Source: Streptomyces sp. NBC_00414
GTDB taxonomy: Bacteria > Actinomycetota > Actinomycetes > Streptomycetales > Streptomycetaceae
DNA length: 64,000 nt
Direction of reading: 5' to 3'
NCBI RefSeq assembly: GCF_036038375.1
Contig: NZ_CP107935.1
Span: forward strand, 7,936,001-8,000,000
Position numbers and translations under genes: made by a program
Notes under the pieces: model-generated
Told to the model about the DNA's origin: nothing
Seen by the model: only the letters and a program-made list of their open reading frames with translations
The model's database searches: none
Part shown: piece by piece, positions 16,536 through 25,171 of the stretch
How the letters are laid out: each line of letters opens with the position of its first letter
How positions within the stretch are numbered: position 1 is the first letter of the stretch

Positions 16536-17705
16536 GTGTTCGGAATCGTCAGGCCCTGCCGGCATCGGCTGGGAGAGAACCTCAAAACCCAATGGATGGC
16601 GCATTTGTGCGGGCTTTGTCTCGCGCTGCGCGGAGATCACGGGCAGTTCGCGCGGGTCGTCACCAACTACGACGGCCTGCTGATATCGGTTCTGACGGAG
16701 GCTCAGGCGGAACCGGAGGGGAAGTGGCGGCGTACGGCGGGCCCCTGTCCGCTGCGCGGAATGCGCGGCGCGTCCGTCGCTCAGGGTGACGGCGCACGGC
16801 TCGCGGCCGCCGTTTCACTGGTGCTCGCCTCGGCGAAGATGCGCGATCACATGGCCGACGGGGACGGACTGTTGGCGCGCCGGCCGGTGGCGCTCGCGGC
16901 GCGCCGCGTTGCCACGAACTGGGGCCGGGCGGGCGCCAGGACCGGCTCGGCCGTCGGATTCGACACCGCGGTGCTGGTCGACGCCGTGGACCGGCAGGTG
17001 GGCATCGAGACGCTCGCCGGGCCCGGCACACCGCTGCTGACCGTCACCGAACCGACCGAGACCGCTACCGCCGCGGCCTTCGCGCACACCGCGATCCTGG
17101 CCGGCCGGCCAGGCAACGCGGCGCCGCTCGCCGAGGCCGGCCGGCTCTTCGGACGGCTCGCCCACCTGCTGGACGCCGTGGAGGACCGGGAGGCCGACGC
17201 CGCCGCCGGTGCCTGGAACCCGCTCACCGCCACGGGTGCGGCCCTGCCGGAGGCCCGGCGCCTCGCCGACGACGCGCTGCACGGGATACGGCTCGCACTG
17301 CGCGATGTGGAGTTCACGGACGCGAAGCTGGCGCACGTGCTGCTCGTGCACGAGCTGCGCAACTCGGTGGACCGGGCGTTCGGTACGGCGTCCTGCTCGC
17401 ACGGCGACTCGCACGACAGCTCGCACGGCAATCCGTACGCGCCGTCCGGACCTGGTGCGCCGCCTCCGCCGCCCGAGCCGCCGCGCCGTGACCGGCGGGG
17501 GCTCCTCGCGGGGTGCGCCGTGTGGATGGGGCTGGCCTGTACGTGCCAGATGTGCTGCGGGGAGTATCACGACCCGTGGTCCGGGGAGTCGAAGCCGGGG
17601 TTCTGTCAGCGGGGTGACGGCTGTGACAGCTGTTGCGACTGCTGTGGCTGCTGCGATGGGTGCGACTGCTGTTGTGACGGTTGCGGGTGCGACTGCAGTT
17701 GCTGA
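16536..17705 (+). CDS. DUF5685-type protein with a 21-cysteine tail
   Basis: The 389-residue protein starts with GTG after a GGGGGA site. Residues 1-40, MFGIVRPCRHRLG then WMAHLCGLCLALRG, hold a conserved Cys-x-x-Cys pattern at the N terminus, as in the DUF5685 family of actinobacteria. The middle is helical and acidic. A Pro-rich spacer (APPPPPEPPRRDRR) leads to a last segment of about 64 residues with 21 cysteines, ending CDCCCDGCGCDCSC, which alternates Cys with Gly and Asp. Such a tail could bind a metal or iron-sulfur cluster. The gene is divergent from sflA. Its function is unknown. Confidence 0.75.
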   Translation: MFGIVRPCRHRLGENLKTQWMAHLCGLCLALRGDHGQFARVVTNYDGLLISVLTEAQAEPEGKWRRTAGPCPLRGMRGASVAQGDGARLAAAVSLVLASAKMRDHMADGDGLLARRPVALAARRVATNWGRAGARTGSAVGFDTAVLVDAVDRQVGIETLAGPGTPLLTVTEPTETATAAAFAHTAILAGRPGNAAPLAEAGRLFGRLAHLLDAVEDREADAAAGAWNPLTATGAALPEARRLADDALHGIRLALRDVEFTDAKLAHVLLVHELRNSVDRAFGTASCSHGDSHDSSHGNPYAPSGPGAPPPPPEPPRRDRRGLLAGCAVWMGLACTCQMCCGEYHDPWSGESKPGFCQRGDGCDSCCDCCGCCDGCDCCCDGCGCDCSC

Positions 17706-17768
17706 CGGGCCCCTCCCGGGGCGGGGGTGCGTTGTCGGGTGCGGGTTCGCTGTGGCTGAGCCAAAGAT

Positions 17769-17818
17769 TGCGCAGTTCCCCGCGCCCCTGGGTACCCAGG
17801 GGCGCGGGGAACTGCGCA
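17769..17818. terminator. 50-base perfect palindrome, bidirectional terminator
   Basis: The arms GCGCAGTTCCCCGCGCCCCTGG and their complement meet at GGTACC (centre 17793/17794), giving 25 paired positions with no mismatch. It separates the convergent DUF5685 gene (ends 17705) and the binding-protein gene (ends 17947). It belongs to the repeat family seen in other gaps of the window. Confidence 0.75.
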
Positions 17819-17946
17819 GCGGGGGTTCGGGGGCGTAGCCCCCAGGCAGTGACGATGGGGGCCCCTCCCCGGTCGAGCGAAGCCGAGACTGGGGGAGGGT
17901 AGGGGTGGCGGGGGCGATGTCCAGGCGGGTCGTCAGTGACGGCGGG

Positions 17947-18906
17947 TCAGTCCTTGATCTCCGGTGGGGAGATCCGGGACTTCTCGATCGCCGAACCCGT
18001 CGTGCCCCACTTCTTGAGGATCTTCGCGTACGTCCCGTCCGCGATGAGCCCGTTCACCGCGGCCTGCACGGCGGGAGCCAGCTTCGTGCCCTTCTTGAAG
18101 GCGAACCCCACGTCCAGACGATGGAACTCGTTGAGGAACTTCAGCCCTTCCTGCTGGGAGACGGCATAGCGGAGCCCGTTGATCGTGCTCATCACCACAT
18201 CGCTGCGCCCCTGCTGGAGCGAGGACCACAGAGCCCCCTGCTCGCTGTACGTCTGCACCTTGTACGCCTTCTCGCCGGCGTCGGAGCAGACGTGCTTCTG
18301 CTCCTCCAGGGTGGCCTCGAACGTGGTCCCCGCCCCGGTCGCCACGTTCAGCCCGCACAGCTGGGCGAGGTCGGTGACCTTGTCCAGCTCGCTGTCCTCG
18401 CGGGTCGCGAATCCCTGGCCGTCGTTGATGTAGGTGACGAAGTCGATGGTCCTGCGGCGTTCGTCTGTGACACCGAAGTTGCCGACCCCGACGTCGTACT
18501 TGCCGCTGTCGAGGGCCGGGAGGATCGCCTCGAAGCTCGCGGCCTCGCGCTTGAGCCGCAGGCCGAGCGTCTTCGCTACGGCGTCCGCGAAGTCGACGTC
18601 CTGGCCCGCGAGGGTCTTGCCGTCCTCCAGGTAGTTGGTGCCGGGCGGTGAGCCGCCGACGCTGACGGCGAGGGTGAGCGAGTCGGTGCCGGCGGGCAGC
18701 AGTTTCGCGGCTGCCGCGTCCTTCTTCACGGCGGAGACGACGTCCGCGGTGGGGATCTCGTTGCTCTTGCCGGCGGCGGCCTGGGCGGTACCGCCCGCCG
18801 CGGTGTCGTCCCCGCCCGAGCCGCACGCGGTGAGCAGCAGGGTCGCGGAGGTGATCAGGGCGAACGGCAGCAAGAGCTGATTGCGGGCACGCGAGGACGT
18901 ACGCAT
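17947..18906 (-). CDS. Amino-acid-type ABC transporter substrate-binding lipoprotein (SBP family 3), TcyJ/TcyK-like
   Basis: The 319-residue product has a lipoprotein signal ending LLLTACGSG and a family-3 solute-binding domain: SLTLAVSVGGSPPGTNYLED, then GQDVDFADAVAKTLGLRLK, then SGKYDVGVGNFGVTDERRRT. It captures polar amino acids or their derivatives outside the membrane. ATG 18906 has a GGGAGA site; the frame extends upstream but without support. It points away from the transporter operon that begins at 19460. A small leader ORF lies 241 bases upstream on the same strand. With the second binding protein at 23991 it gives this locus two receptors for one ATPase. Confidence 0.85.
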   Translation of the reverse strand: MRTSSRARNQLLLPFALITSATLLLTACGSGGDDTAAGGTAQAAAGKSNEIPTADVVSAVKKDAAAAKLLPAGTDSLTLAVSVGGSPPGTNYLEDGKTLAGQDVDFADAVAKTLGLRLKREAASFEAILPALDSGKYDVGVGNFGVTDERRRTIDFVTYINDGQGFATREDSELDKVTDLAQLCGLNVATGAGTTFEATLEEQKHVCSDAGEKAYKVQTYSEQGALWSSLQQGRSDVVMSTINGLRYAVSQQEGLKFLNEFHRLDVGFAFKKGTKLAPAVQAAVNGLIADGTYAKILKKWGTTGSAIEKSRISPPEIKD

Positions 18907-19147
18907 GGAGCGGTCTCCCGGAAAAGGGTGCGTCGAAGAAGCCGGAGGGGCGCATGCGGAAGGAGCGCCCTGAGAAGCGCGGAACGGGCAGTGCGAGACG
19001 AGACAGTGCGAAAGCACGACAGCGCGAAGCGAGGCAGGTGAAGCGGGGAAGCGCGAGGGGAGGGGTGCGCGTGTGAAGGCCTGGCTACAGGTGGAGAAAC
19101 GAGGAAGGCGCCCGCCCTGGAAGGGCCCGGGCGCGCAGTGGGTCAGC

Positions 19148-19225
19148 TCAACAGGATGAGGACCACACTCGACCGAAGTCGATGTGGGAGCGCGTGACCA
19201 GCCACTGCTGCGAATACATGCGCAT
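19148..19225 (-). CDS. Cysteine-ending leader peptide (putative attenuator uORF)
   Basis: A 25-codon frame begins ATG 19225 and ends TGT TGA at 19148. Residues 11-25 read TRSHIDFGRVWSSSC. The pattern R-x-H-I-D-x-x-R-V-x-S-x-x-C matches the short leader peptides annotated upstream of many actinobacterial sulfur-metabolism genes, where slow reading of a cysteine codon is thought to report cysteine shortage. GACTGT seven bases before the ATG may be the -10 box of a leaderless transcript. It lies 241 bases ahead of the binding-protein gene on the same strand. No internal Shine-Dalgarno site is visible. The function is inferred from family resemblance. Confidence 0.65.
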   Translation of the reverse strand: MRMYSQQWLVTRSHIDFGRVWSSSC

Positions 19226-19291
19226 CAGTGGAACAGTCATTCGGTTGCACGTCAACTGGCCTGAGACGTACCGCTCACAGTGTGGACAACC

Positions 19292-19322
19292 TTGACAGGC
19301 CGGGGAAACGCCCCCGTACTCT
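19292..19322 (+). promoter_or_regulatory. Candidate promoter of the permease operon (TTGACA...TACTCT)
   Basis: TTGACA (19292-19297) and TACTCT (19317-19322) are separated by 19 bases, a little over the optimum. Transcription would start near 19329 and leave a leader of about 130 bases before ATG 19460. Confidence 0.4.
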
Positions 19323-19459
19323 CAACGGACGGCCCTGCTGAGGGGCTTGGCCGTGCACGCCGTACGACGCCCCCGGGCATCCGGCGTGATCTGCGTGCAT
19401 CGCGTGACCCGTGTGAAGGCACCACCCGTGTTCGACCTGACGCATCACGGAGCCTTCGC

Positions 19460-20305
19460 ATGTCCTCGCACACCCTCCTCAAGGTGGCCGCACCGGAAGA
19501 CGCGGTGCCCTCGCGCATCGTCCCCCGGCGCCGGCTCGGCCAGTGGACCGCCGCGGGCCTCGTCCTGATCCTGCTCGGGCTCGCCGTCAACTCCGTCGCA
19601 CGCAACAAGGCGTTCCAGTGGGACGTGGTCGGCGACTACTTCACCTCGGCGTCGGTGCTGCGCGGCCTCGGACTCACCCTCTGGCTGACCGCGCTCGTCA
19701 TGGCGCTCGGCTTCGCCCTCGGCGCGCTGCTCGCCGCGGGCCGGCTCTCCGCCAACCCCGTGCTGCGCGCGGTGAGTTGGGGGTACATCTGGCTCTTCAG
19801 GTCGATGCCGATCCTGGTGCAACTCCTGTTCTGGTTCAACATCGGCGCGCTCTACCCGACCCTCTTCGGCGTCAGGACGGTGAACCTCCTCGGCCCGGTC
19901 ACGGTCGCGATCATCGGGCTCACCCTCCACGAGGCCGCGTACGCCGCCGAGGTCGTACGCGGCGGCATCCTCTCCGTGGACCGCGGCCAGATCGAGGCCG
20001 CCGAGGCGCTCGGGCTGAGCCGGTGGCGCCGCTGGTGGAAGATCGTGCTGCCGCAGGCCATGCGCTCCATCGTGCCGCCGGCCGGGAACATGCTGATCGG
20101 GACGCTCAAGGGCACCTCGATCATCAGCGTGATCGCCGTGCAGGACCTGCTCTACTCCGTGCAGCTCGTCTACCACCGCACCTACCAGGTCATCCCGCTC
20201 CTGATGGTGGCCACGCTCTGGTACATCATCGTCACCTCGGTGCTCAGCGTCGGCCAGTACTACGTCGAGCGGCACTACGGGCGCGGTTCGGAGCGCACCC
20301 GATGA
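19460..20305 (+). CDS. Amino-acid ABC transporter permease (HisM/GlnP family), TcyL/TcyM-like
   Basis: The 281-residue membrane protein has a cytoplasmic N terminus and about five to six helices. The family signature is visible: a first-helix region GLGLTLWLTALVMALGFALG, then YIWLFRSMPILVQLLFWFN, and the EAA loop EVVRGGILSVDRGQIEAAEA with ALGLSRWRRWWKIVLPQAMR. It should form the channel with the second permease at 22222 and the ATPase at 23100. ATG 19460 follows a CGGAG site. The next gene overlaps by four bases (ATGA). Confidence 0.88.
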   Translation: MSSHTLLKVAAPEDAVPSRIVPRRRLGQWTAAGLVLILLGLAVNSVARNKAFQWDVVGDYFTSASVLRGLGLTLWLTALVMALGFALGALLAAGRLSANPVLRAVSWGYIWLFRSMPILVQLLFWFNIGALYPTLFGVRTVNLLGPVTVAIIGLTLHEAAYAAEVVRGGILSVDRGQIEAAEALGLSRWRRWWKIVLPQAMRSIVPPAGNMLIGTLKGTSIISVIAVQDLLYSVQLVYHRTYQVIPLLMVATLWYIIVTSVLSVGQYYVERHYGRGSERTR

Positions 20306-22131
20306 GCGGCGTGCGCTGGGTGCGCCCGTCGCTGGTGATCGTCGGAGCCGGGCCGAGGGGCACCGGACTCCTGGAGCGCATCGCCGCCAACGCCCCGGAG
20401 TTGTACGCCGGTTCGGGCTCCGACCCTTCGGGCTCCGCCGCCTCGGGCTTCGACGTGCATCTCGTCGACCCGTATCCGCCGGGCGGCGGACGCATCTGGC
20501 GTGAGGAGCAGCCACCGCTGCTGTGGATGAACTCGCAGGCCCAGGACGTCACCATGTTCACCGACGACACGGTGGACATGGCCGGACCCGTACGCGAGGG
20601 CCCCACCCTGCACGAGTGGGCCGAGCTCGACGGACGCGTCTTCGCGGACCGGCAGCGGCAGGGCGCCTATATGCGCTGGGTGTACGAGCGGACCGTCGCC
20701 GCGCTCCCGCCGGGCATCCGGGTCCGTCACCACGCTCGGCGTGCCGTGCGGGTCGGGGGCCCGCGCGAGGGCCGCCAGCAGGTGTGGCTGGAAGGCAGGC
20801 CGCGTCCGCTCCTCGCCGACCTCGTCGTCCTCGCGCTCGGCCATCTCGACGCCGAACTCGACAAGGAACAGCAGGGGTTGGCGGCCTACGCCCGGGCCCA
20901 CGACCTCGTCCACCTGCCGCCGGACTTCACCGCCGACAGCGACCTGTCCCCCCTCGAACCCGGCGAGCCGGTGCTCGTACGCGGCTTCGGGCTCGCCTTC
21001 GTCGACCTGATGGTGCTCCTCACGGAAGGGCGCGGGGGCCGCTACGAGACGGACGCGGACGGGGAGTTGACGTACCGGGCGTCCGGGCGCGAGCCCGTGC
21101 TGCACGTCGGGTCGCGGCGCGGGGTGCCGTACCACTCGAAGATCGGCTACGACTGGACCGGTGAACGCCCGCCGCTGCCGAGGTTCTTCGGTCCCGACGA
21201 GGTGGACGGGCTGCTGGCGCGACCCGGTGGCTTCGACTTCCGGCGGGACGTGTGGCCGCTGGTCGAGAAGGAGCTGGGGTTCGCCCACTACCACCGGCTG
21301 TTCGCGGCGCACCCCGACCGCACGGCCATGGCCTGGACGGACTTCGAGGAGAGGTACGAGAAGTGCGCGGCGGGCGACAGCGCCGGGATGCGGGCCCTGG
21401 TCGCCTCCGCCGTGCCCGACCCCGCCGACCGGCTGGACTCGGCGGCGCTCGACCACCCGCTGGACGGGGTGCGGCACACCTCGTACACCGCGCTCCAGGA
21501 CGGGCTGCGGGCATACGTCGAGGGTGACCTGAGCCGGCGGCACGATCCCGCCCACAGCCCGGACCTGGCGGTCTTCCTCGGACTCCTCTCCGTCTACGGG
21601 CAGTTGGTGCGGCTCGGCGACATCGGGCCCTGGTGGCACGGCTTCTTCAGCTACCTCGCCTCGGGGCCGCCCGGACCCCGGCTGCGGCAGATGCTCGCCC
21701 TGTCACGGGCGGGGGTACTCCGTTTCCTCGGCGCCGGTATGACCGTGTCGGCGGCGGACGGCGTCTTCCGGGCCACCAGCACCACCGTGCCCGGTGAGTA
21801 CGTCGAGGCCCGCGCGCTCGTCGAGGCACGGCTGCCGCACCCCACGGTCGAGCGGACCCGGGACACCCTGCTGCGCGAGCTGTACGCCGAAGGGGCCGCC
21901 GCGACGCCCGAGGGCCTGCTCGCCGTGGACCCCTCCGACGGACGCGTCCTCGACCGCTCCGGCGCCCCGCACCCGCGGCGCTTCGCGCTCGGACCGCACA
22001 CCGACGCCCGGGGTTCCGGCGCGTTCACCCGGCCCCGTACCGGAGGGCCCGCCTTCCGGCAGAACGACGCCACCGCGCGGGCCGCGCTCGCGTTCCTGCG
22101 CGACCTCTCCTGTCGCGCCACCGCCGCGTAA
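20302..22131 (+). CDS. Large FAD/NAD(P)-binding protein in the transporter operon
   Basis: The 609-residue product begins with a Rossmann nucleotide site, SLVIVGAGPRGTGLLERIAA, and has the layout of the FAD-NAD(P)-binding (PF13454-like) family, with VDPYPPGGGRIWREEQPPLL and a second dinucleotide region LVVLALGHLDAELD near residue 180. No signal peptide or helices are seen. It is translated with the permease (ATGA overlap) and lies inside the importer operon, so it probably oxidises the imported compound or supplies reduced flavin/electrons to the monooxygenases. The reaction is unknown; B. subtilis Ytm/Yxe-type clusters, as I recall them, lack such a protein. Confidence 0.77.
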   Translation: MSGVRWVRPSLVIVGAGPRGTGLLERIAANAPELYAGSGSDPSGSAASGFDVHLVDPYPPGGGRIWREEQPPLLWMNSQAQDVTMFTDDTVDMAGPVREGPTLHEWAELDGRVFADRQRQGAYMRWVYERTVAALPPGIRVRHHARRAVRVGGPREGRQQVWLEGRPRPLLADLVVLALGHLDAELDKEQQGLAAYARAHDLVHLPPDFTADSDLSPLEPGEPVLVRGFGLAFVDLMVLLTEGRGGRYETDADGELTYRASGREPVLHVGSRRGVPYHSKIGYDWTGERPPLPRFFGPDEVDGLLARPGGFDFRRDVWPLVEKELGFAHYHRLFAAHPDRTAMAWTDFEERYEKCAAGDSAGMRALVASAVPDPADRLDSAALDHPLDGVRHTSYTALQDGLRAYVEGDLSRRHDPAHSPDLAVFLGLLSVYGQLVRLGDIGPWWHGFFSYLASGPPGPRLRQMLALSRAGVLRFLGAGMTVSAADGVFRATSTTVPGEYVEARALVEARLPHPTVERTRDTLLRELYAEGAAATPEGLLAVDPSDGRVLDRSGAPHPRRFALGPHTDARGSGAFTRPRTGGPAFRQNDATARAALAFLRDLSCRATAA

Positions 22132-22221
22132 CCAGCGCCCCTCCACCACGGGCGCGTCACCGCGCCCGCGTCCCCCGCGCCCGCACCGCGCACCCGTTCC
22201 CTCCTTACGCCCGAGGACCCC

Positions 22222-23103
22222 ATGTCGCTGACCAGTGATCCACCTCGTACCGAAGCGCCGGCCGAACCCGAGGACTACGGCGCGCTCAAGGTGGTGCCCG
22301 TCCGGCACCCCTGGCGCTGGGCCGCGGTGGTCGTGACCGCCGTGCTGCTCGCCCAGTTCGCCCACGGGCTCGCGACCAACCCCGGCTGGGAGTGGGAGGT
22401 GTTCGCCGAGTTCTTCACCGCCGAGGTGATCCTCAAGGCGGTCTGGGTCACCCTTCAACTCACCGCCTACGGCACGGCGTTGGGCTTCGCGCTGGGGATC
22501 GTTCTCGCCTTCATGCGGCTGTCCGAGAGCCCGTTCCTGAAGGCCGTCTCCTTCGCGTACATCTGGGCGTTCCGGTCCATCCCGCTGATCGTGCAGCTGC
22601 TCTTCTGGTTCAACCTCGCCTATCTCTACAAGGAGTTGAAGTTCGGCATCCCCTTCGGACCCGGCTTCTTCACCTTCGACACGATGGGGCTGGTCGGCGC
22701 GATGAGCGCGGCCGTCCTGGGCCTCGCGCTGCACCAGGCCGCGTACGCCGCCGAGATCGTGCGCGGTGGCGTACTGGCCGTCGACAGCGGGCAGTTGGAG
22801 GCCGCCGCCGCGCTGGGCATCCCGCGGCTGCGGCAGATCCGCCGGATCGTGCTGCCGCAGGCGATGCGCTCCATCCTGCCGAACGCCGCCAACGAGGTGA
22901 TCTCCCTCTTCAAGGGCACCTCCATCGTCTCGGTCATGGCGATCGGCGAACTCTTCTACCAGGTCCAGGTCATCTACGGACGCAACGGCCGGGTCGTGCC
23001 GCTGCTCATGGTCGCGACGGCCTGGTACATCCTCCTGACCACCGCGCTCTCCGTCCTCCAGCACTACGTAGAACGACACTTCGCGAAGGGAAGCACCCGA
23101 TGA
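22222..23103 (+). CDS. Amino-acid ABC transporter permease (HisM/GlnP family), second subunit
   Basis: The 293-residue permease is a paralog of the one at 19460. It has VWVTLQLTAYGTALGFALGI, YIWAFRSIPLIVQLLFWFNL and the EAA loop EIVRGGVLAVDSGQLEAAAA followed by LRQIRRIVLPQAMRSILPNA. A GAGGACCCC sequence precedes the ATG. Together with the first permease it would make a heterodimeric channel, as TcyL and TcyM do in Bacillus. The ATPase gene overlaps its end by four bases. The 90-base gap before it lies inside the operon and shows no clear promoter. Confidence 0.88.
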   Translation: MSLTSDPPRTEAPAEPEDYGALKVVPVRHPWRWAAVVVTAVLLAQFAHGLATNPGWEWEVFAEFFTAEVILKAVWVTLQLTAYGTALGFALGIVLAFMRLSESPFLKAVSFAYIWAFRSIPLIVQLLFWFNLAYLYKELKFGIPFGPGFFTFDTMGLVGAMSAAVLGLALHQAAYAAEIVRGGVLAVDSGQLEAAAALGIPRLRQIRRIVLPQAMRSILPNAANEVISLFKGTSIVSVMAIGELFYQVQVIYGRNGRVVPLLMVATAWYILLTTALSVLQHYVERHFAKGSTR

Positions 23104-23924
23104 GCGCGCCCACCACTCCAGCGACGGCCGACGGGACGACCGACGGCCCGGCCGACGGTCCTGCCGCCCCGATGGTCGACGTCAGGTCCGTCCACAAGAG
23201 CTTCGGTTCGCTGGAGGTGCTCAAGGGCGTCGACCTGGCGGTGCGCGCCGGCGAGGTCACCGTCATTCTCGGCCCCTCCGGCTCCGGCAAGTCCACCCTG
23301 CTGCGCACCATCAACCACCTGGAGAAGGTCGACCAGGGGTGGATCAGTGTGGACGGTTCACTGGTCGGCTACCGGCGCTCCGGCGACAAGCTGTACGAGC
23401 TGCGCGAACGCGAGATCCTCAAGCAGCGCACCCGGATCGGCTTCGTCTTCCAGAACTTCAACCTGTTCCCGCACCTCACGGTGCTGGAGAACATCGTCGA
23501 GGCCCCCGTCTCGGCGCTGAAACGGTCCCGCAAGGACGTCACCGAGGCGGCGCGCAGGCTGCTCGACCGGGTCGGACTCGCCGACAAGGCCGACGCCTAC
23601 CCGAAGCAGCTGTCCGGCGGGCAGCAGCAGCGCGTGGCCATCGCCCGGGCGCTCGCCCTGGAGCCCAGGCTGCTCCTCTTCGACGAGCCGACGTCCGCGC
23701 TCGACCCCGAACTGGTCGGTGAGGTCCTCGACGTCATCAAGGACCTGGCCCACCAGGGCACCACGATGATCGTCGTCACGCACGAGATCGGCTTCGCCCG
23801 TGAGGTCGCGGACACCGTCGTCTTCATGGACGACGGCCGCATCGTCGAACAGGGCGCCCCCGGCGACGTACTCGACGCGCCGAAGCACGAGCGCACGCGC
23901 GCCTTTCTCTCCAAGGTCCTCTGA
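23100..23924 (+). CDS. Amino-acid ABC transporter ATPase, TcyN-like
   Basis: The 274-residue ATP-binding subunit has Walker A GPSGSGKST (residues 58-66), Q-loop VFQNFNLFPHLTVLENI, signature LSGGQQQRVAIARALA, Walker B LLLFDEPTSALDPE and switch histidine in VVTHEIGFA. The first 24 residues are a Thr/Asp/Gly/Pro-rich extension absent from most relatives. It energises import through the permeases at 19460 and 22222 and is the only ATPase of the locus. It overlaps the preceding permease gene by four bases and is followed after 66 bases by the second binding protein. Confidence 0.92.
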   Translation: MSAPTTPATADGTTDGPADGPAAPMVDVRSVHKSFGSLEVLKGVDLAVRAGEVTVILGPSGSGKSTLLRTINHLEKVDQGWISVDGSLVGYRRSGDKLYELREREILKQRTRIGFVFQNFNLFPHLTVLENIVEAPVSALKRSRKDVTEAARRLLDRVGLADKADAYPKQLSGGQQQRVAIARALALEPRLLLFDEPTSALDPELVGEVLDVIKDLAHQGTTMIVVTHEIGFAREVADTVVFMDDGRIVEQGAPGDVLDAPKHERTRAFLSKVL

Positions 23925-23990
23925 ACCGACCGCCGTCCGTTCGTCCCAGCCTCTCTTTCCCAGCCCTTCCTTCCACACCAGGAGTCAACC

Positions 23991-24962
23991 GTGACATCCC
24001 GACGCATCCTCGCCGCCTCCGTCGCAGCCCTCGTCGTCGCCCCGCTGCTCAGCGCCTGCGGCGGTGACAGCGACGCGGCGACCGGGACCGGCTCGTCCGG
24101 AACCAAGAAGGTCGGCGACATCAACATCGGCCCCGACCAGAACCGGATCCGCGGGAAGAAGGTCGACGAGATCGCCGCGCTCGTCCCGGCGGCGATCCGC
24201 GAGCGCGGCACGCTGAAGCTCGGCCAGAGCGCCGACGCCTCACCGCCACTCGGCTTCTACGCGACCGACGACAAGACGAGAATCGGGTCCGAGATCGACC
24301 TCGCGACCCTCGTCGCCGACACCCTCGGTCTGAAGCTCGACAACGACGAGGTCTCCTGGGAGAACCTCTTCGTCGGCCTGGACAGCGGCAAGTTCGACGC
24401 CGTCTTCTCGAACGTCACCGTCACCGAGGAACGCAAGGAGAAGTACGACTTCGCCACCTACCGCCTCGACAACATCGCGTTCGAGGCGAAGAAGGGCAGC
24501 GGCTGGAAGGTCGACGGGCCCGAGGACGTGGCGGGCAGGACGATCGCGGTCTCCTCCGGCACCAACCAGGAGAAGATCCTCGTCGACTGGAGCAAGCAGA
24601 ACGAGAAGGCGGGCCGCAAGGCCGTCACCATCAAGTACTTCCAGAAGGACACGGACTACTACCTGGCTCTCCAGTCGGGCCGTATCGACGCCTATCTGGG
24701 CCCGAGCCCGTCCGCCGCGTACCACGTGGCCAGCGCGGGTCAGTCGGAGGTCGTCGGCACGCTCTCGGGTGCCGGGGACGACCTCCAGGGCAAGATCGCC
24801 GCGACCACGAAGAAGGGCAGCGGGCTCGTCGACGCGTACGCGGCCGCCGTCAACAGCGTGATCGAGGACGGCAGTTACGCGAAGGTGCTCAAGCGCTGGG
24901 GCCTGTCGAGCGAGGCCGTTCCGAAGTCGGAGATCAACCCGCCGGGCCTGCCGAAGATCTGA
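23991..24962 (+). CDS. Second amino-acid-type substrate-binding lipoprotein of the locus
   Basis: The 323-residue product starts with GTG after an AGGAG site and has a lipobox ending LLSACGG. The family-3 solute-binding fold shows GTLKLGQSADASPPLGFYAT, then IGSEIDLATLVADTLGLKLD and SGKFDAVFSNVTVTEERKEK. It differs clearly from the binding protein at 17947, so the importer probably recognises two ligand classes. It is the last transporter gene; a strong hairpin follows before the monooxygenase genes. Confidence 0.87.
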   Translation: MTSRRILAASVAALVVAPLLSACGGDSDAATGTGSSGTKKVGDINIGPDQNRIRGKKVDEIAALVPAAIRERGTLKLGQSADASPPLGFYATDDKTRIGSEIDLATLVADTLGLKLDNDEVSWENLFVGLDSGKFDAVFSNVTVTEERKEKYDFATYRLDNIAFEAKKGSGWKVDGPEDVAGRTIAVSSGTNQEKILVDWSKQNEKAGRKAVTIKYFQKDTDYYLALQSGRIDAYLGPSPSAAYHVASAGQSEVVGTLSGAGDDLQGKIAATTKKGSGLVDAYAAAVNSVIEDGSYAKVLKRWGLSSEAVPKSEINPPGLPKI

Positions 24963-25074
24963 CACCCGGTGCCCGATGCCCGGCATCCGGCACCCGGCAC
25001 CTGACGCCTGACGCCTGACGCCCGATGCCCGGAAATCGGATTCCGGCGCCCGACACCGACGGCACCTCACTGAT

Positions 25075-25121
25075 GATCCCGTCCGCCGCCGCGACCGCTC
25101 GTCGCGGCGGCGGACGGGATC
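25075..25121 (+). terminator. Perfect 21-bp hairpin between transporter and monooxygenase genes
   Basis: GATCCCGTCCGCCGCCGCGAC (written here as its two parts GATCCCGTCC and GCCGCCGCGAC) pairs without mismatch with its complement across the 5-base loop CGCTC. There is no U-run. It may terminate part of the transcript or protect the upstream mRNA end, so that enzyme and transporter levels differ. Short direct repeats of CCTGACG lie just before it (24998-25022). Confidence 0.6.
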
Positions 25122-25171
25122 CCCCACCCACACAAACCTCCCAGCAAGCTCCCGGAAAGGTTCTCCCTCCC

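Noticed and set aside
19347..19568. Second possible leader peptide on the plus strand ahead of the permease
   Set aside because: The frame has two cysteine codons but runs out of frame into the permease gene with no clear end, and lacks the R-x-H-I-D pattern.
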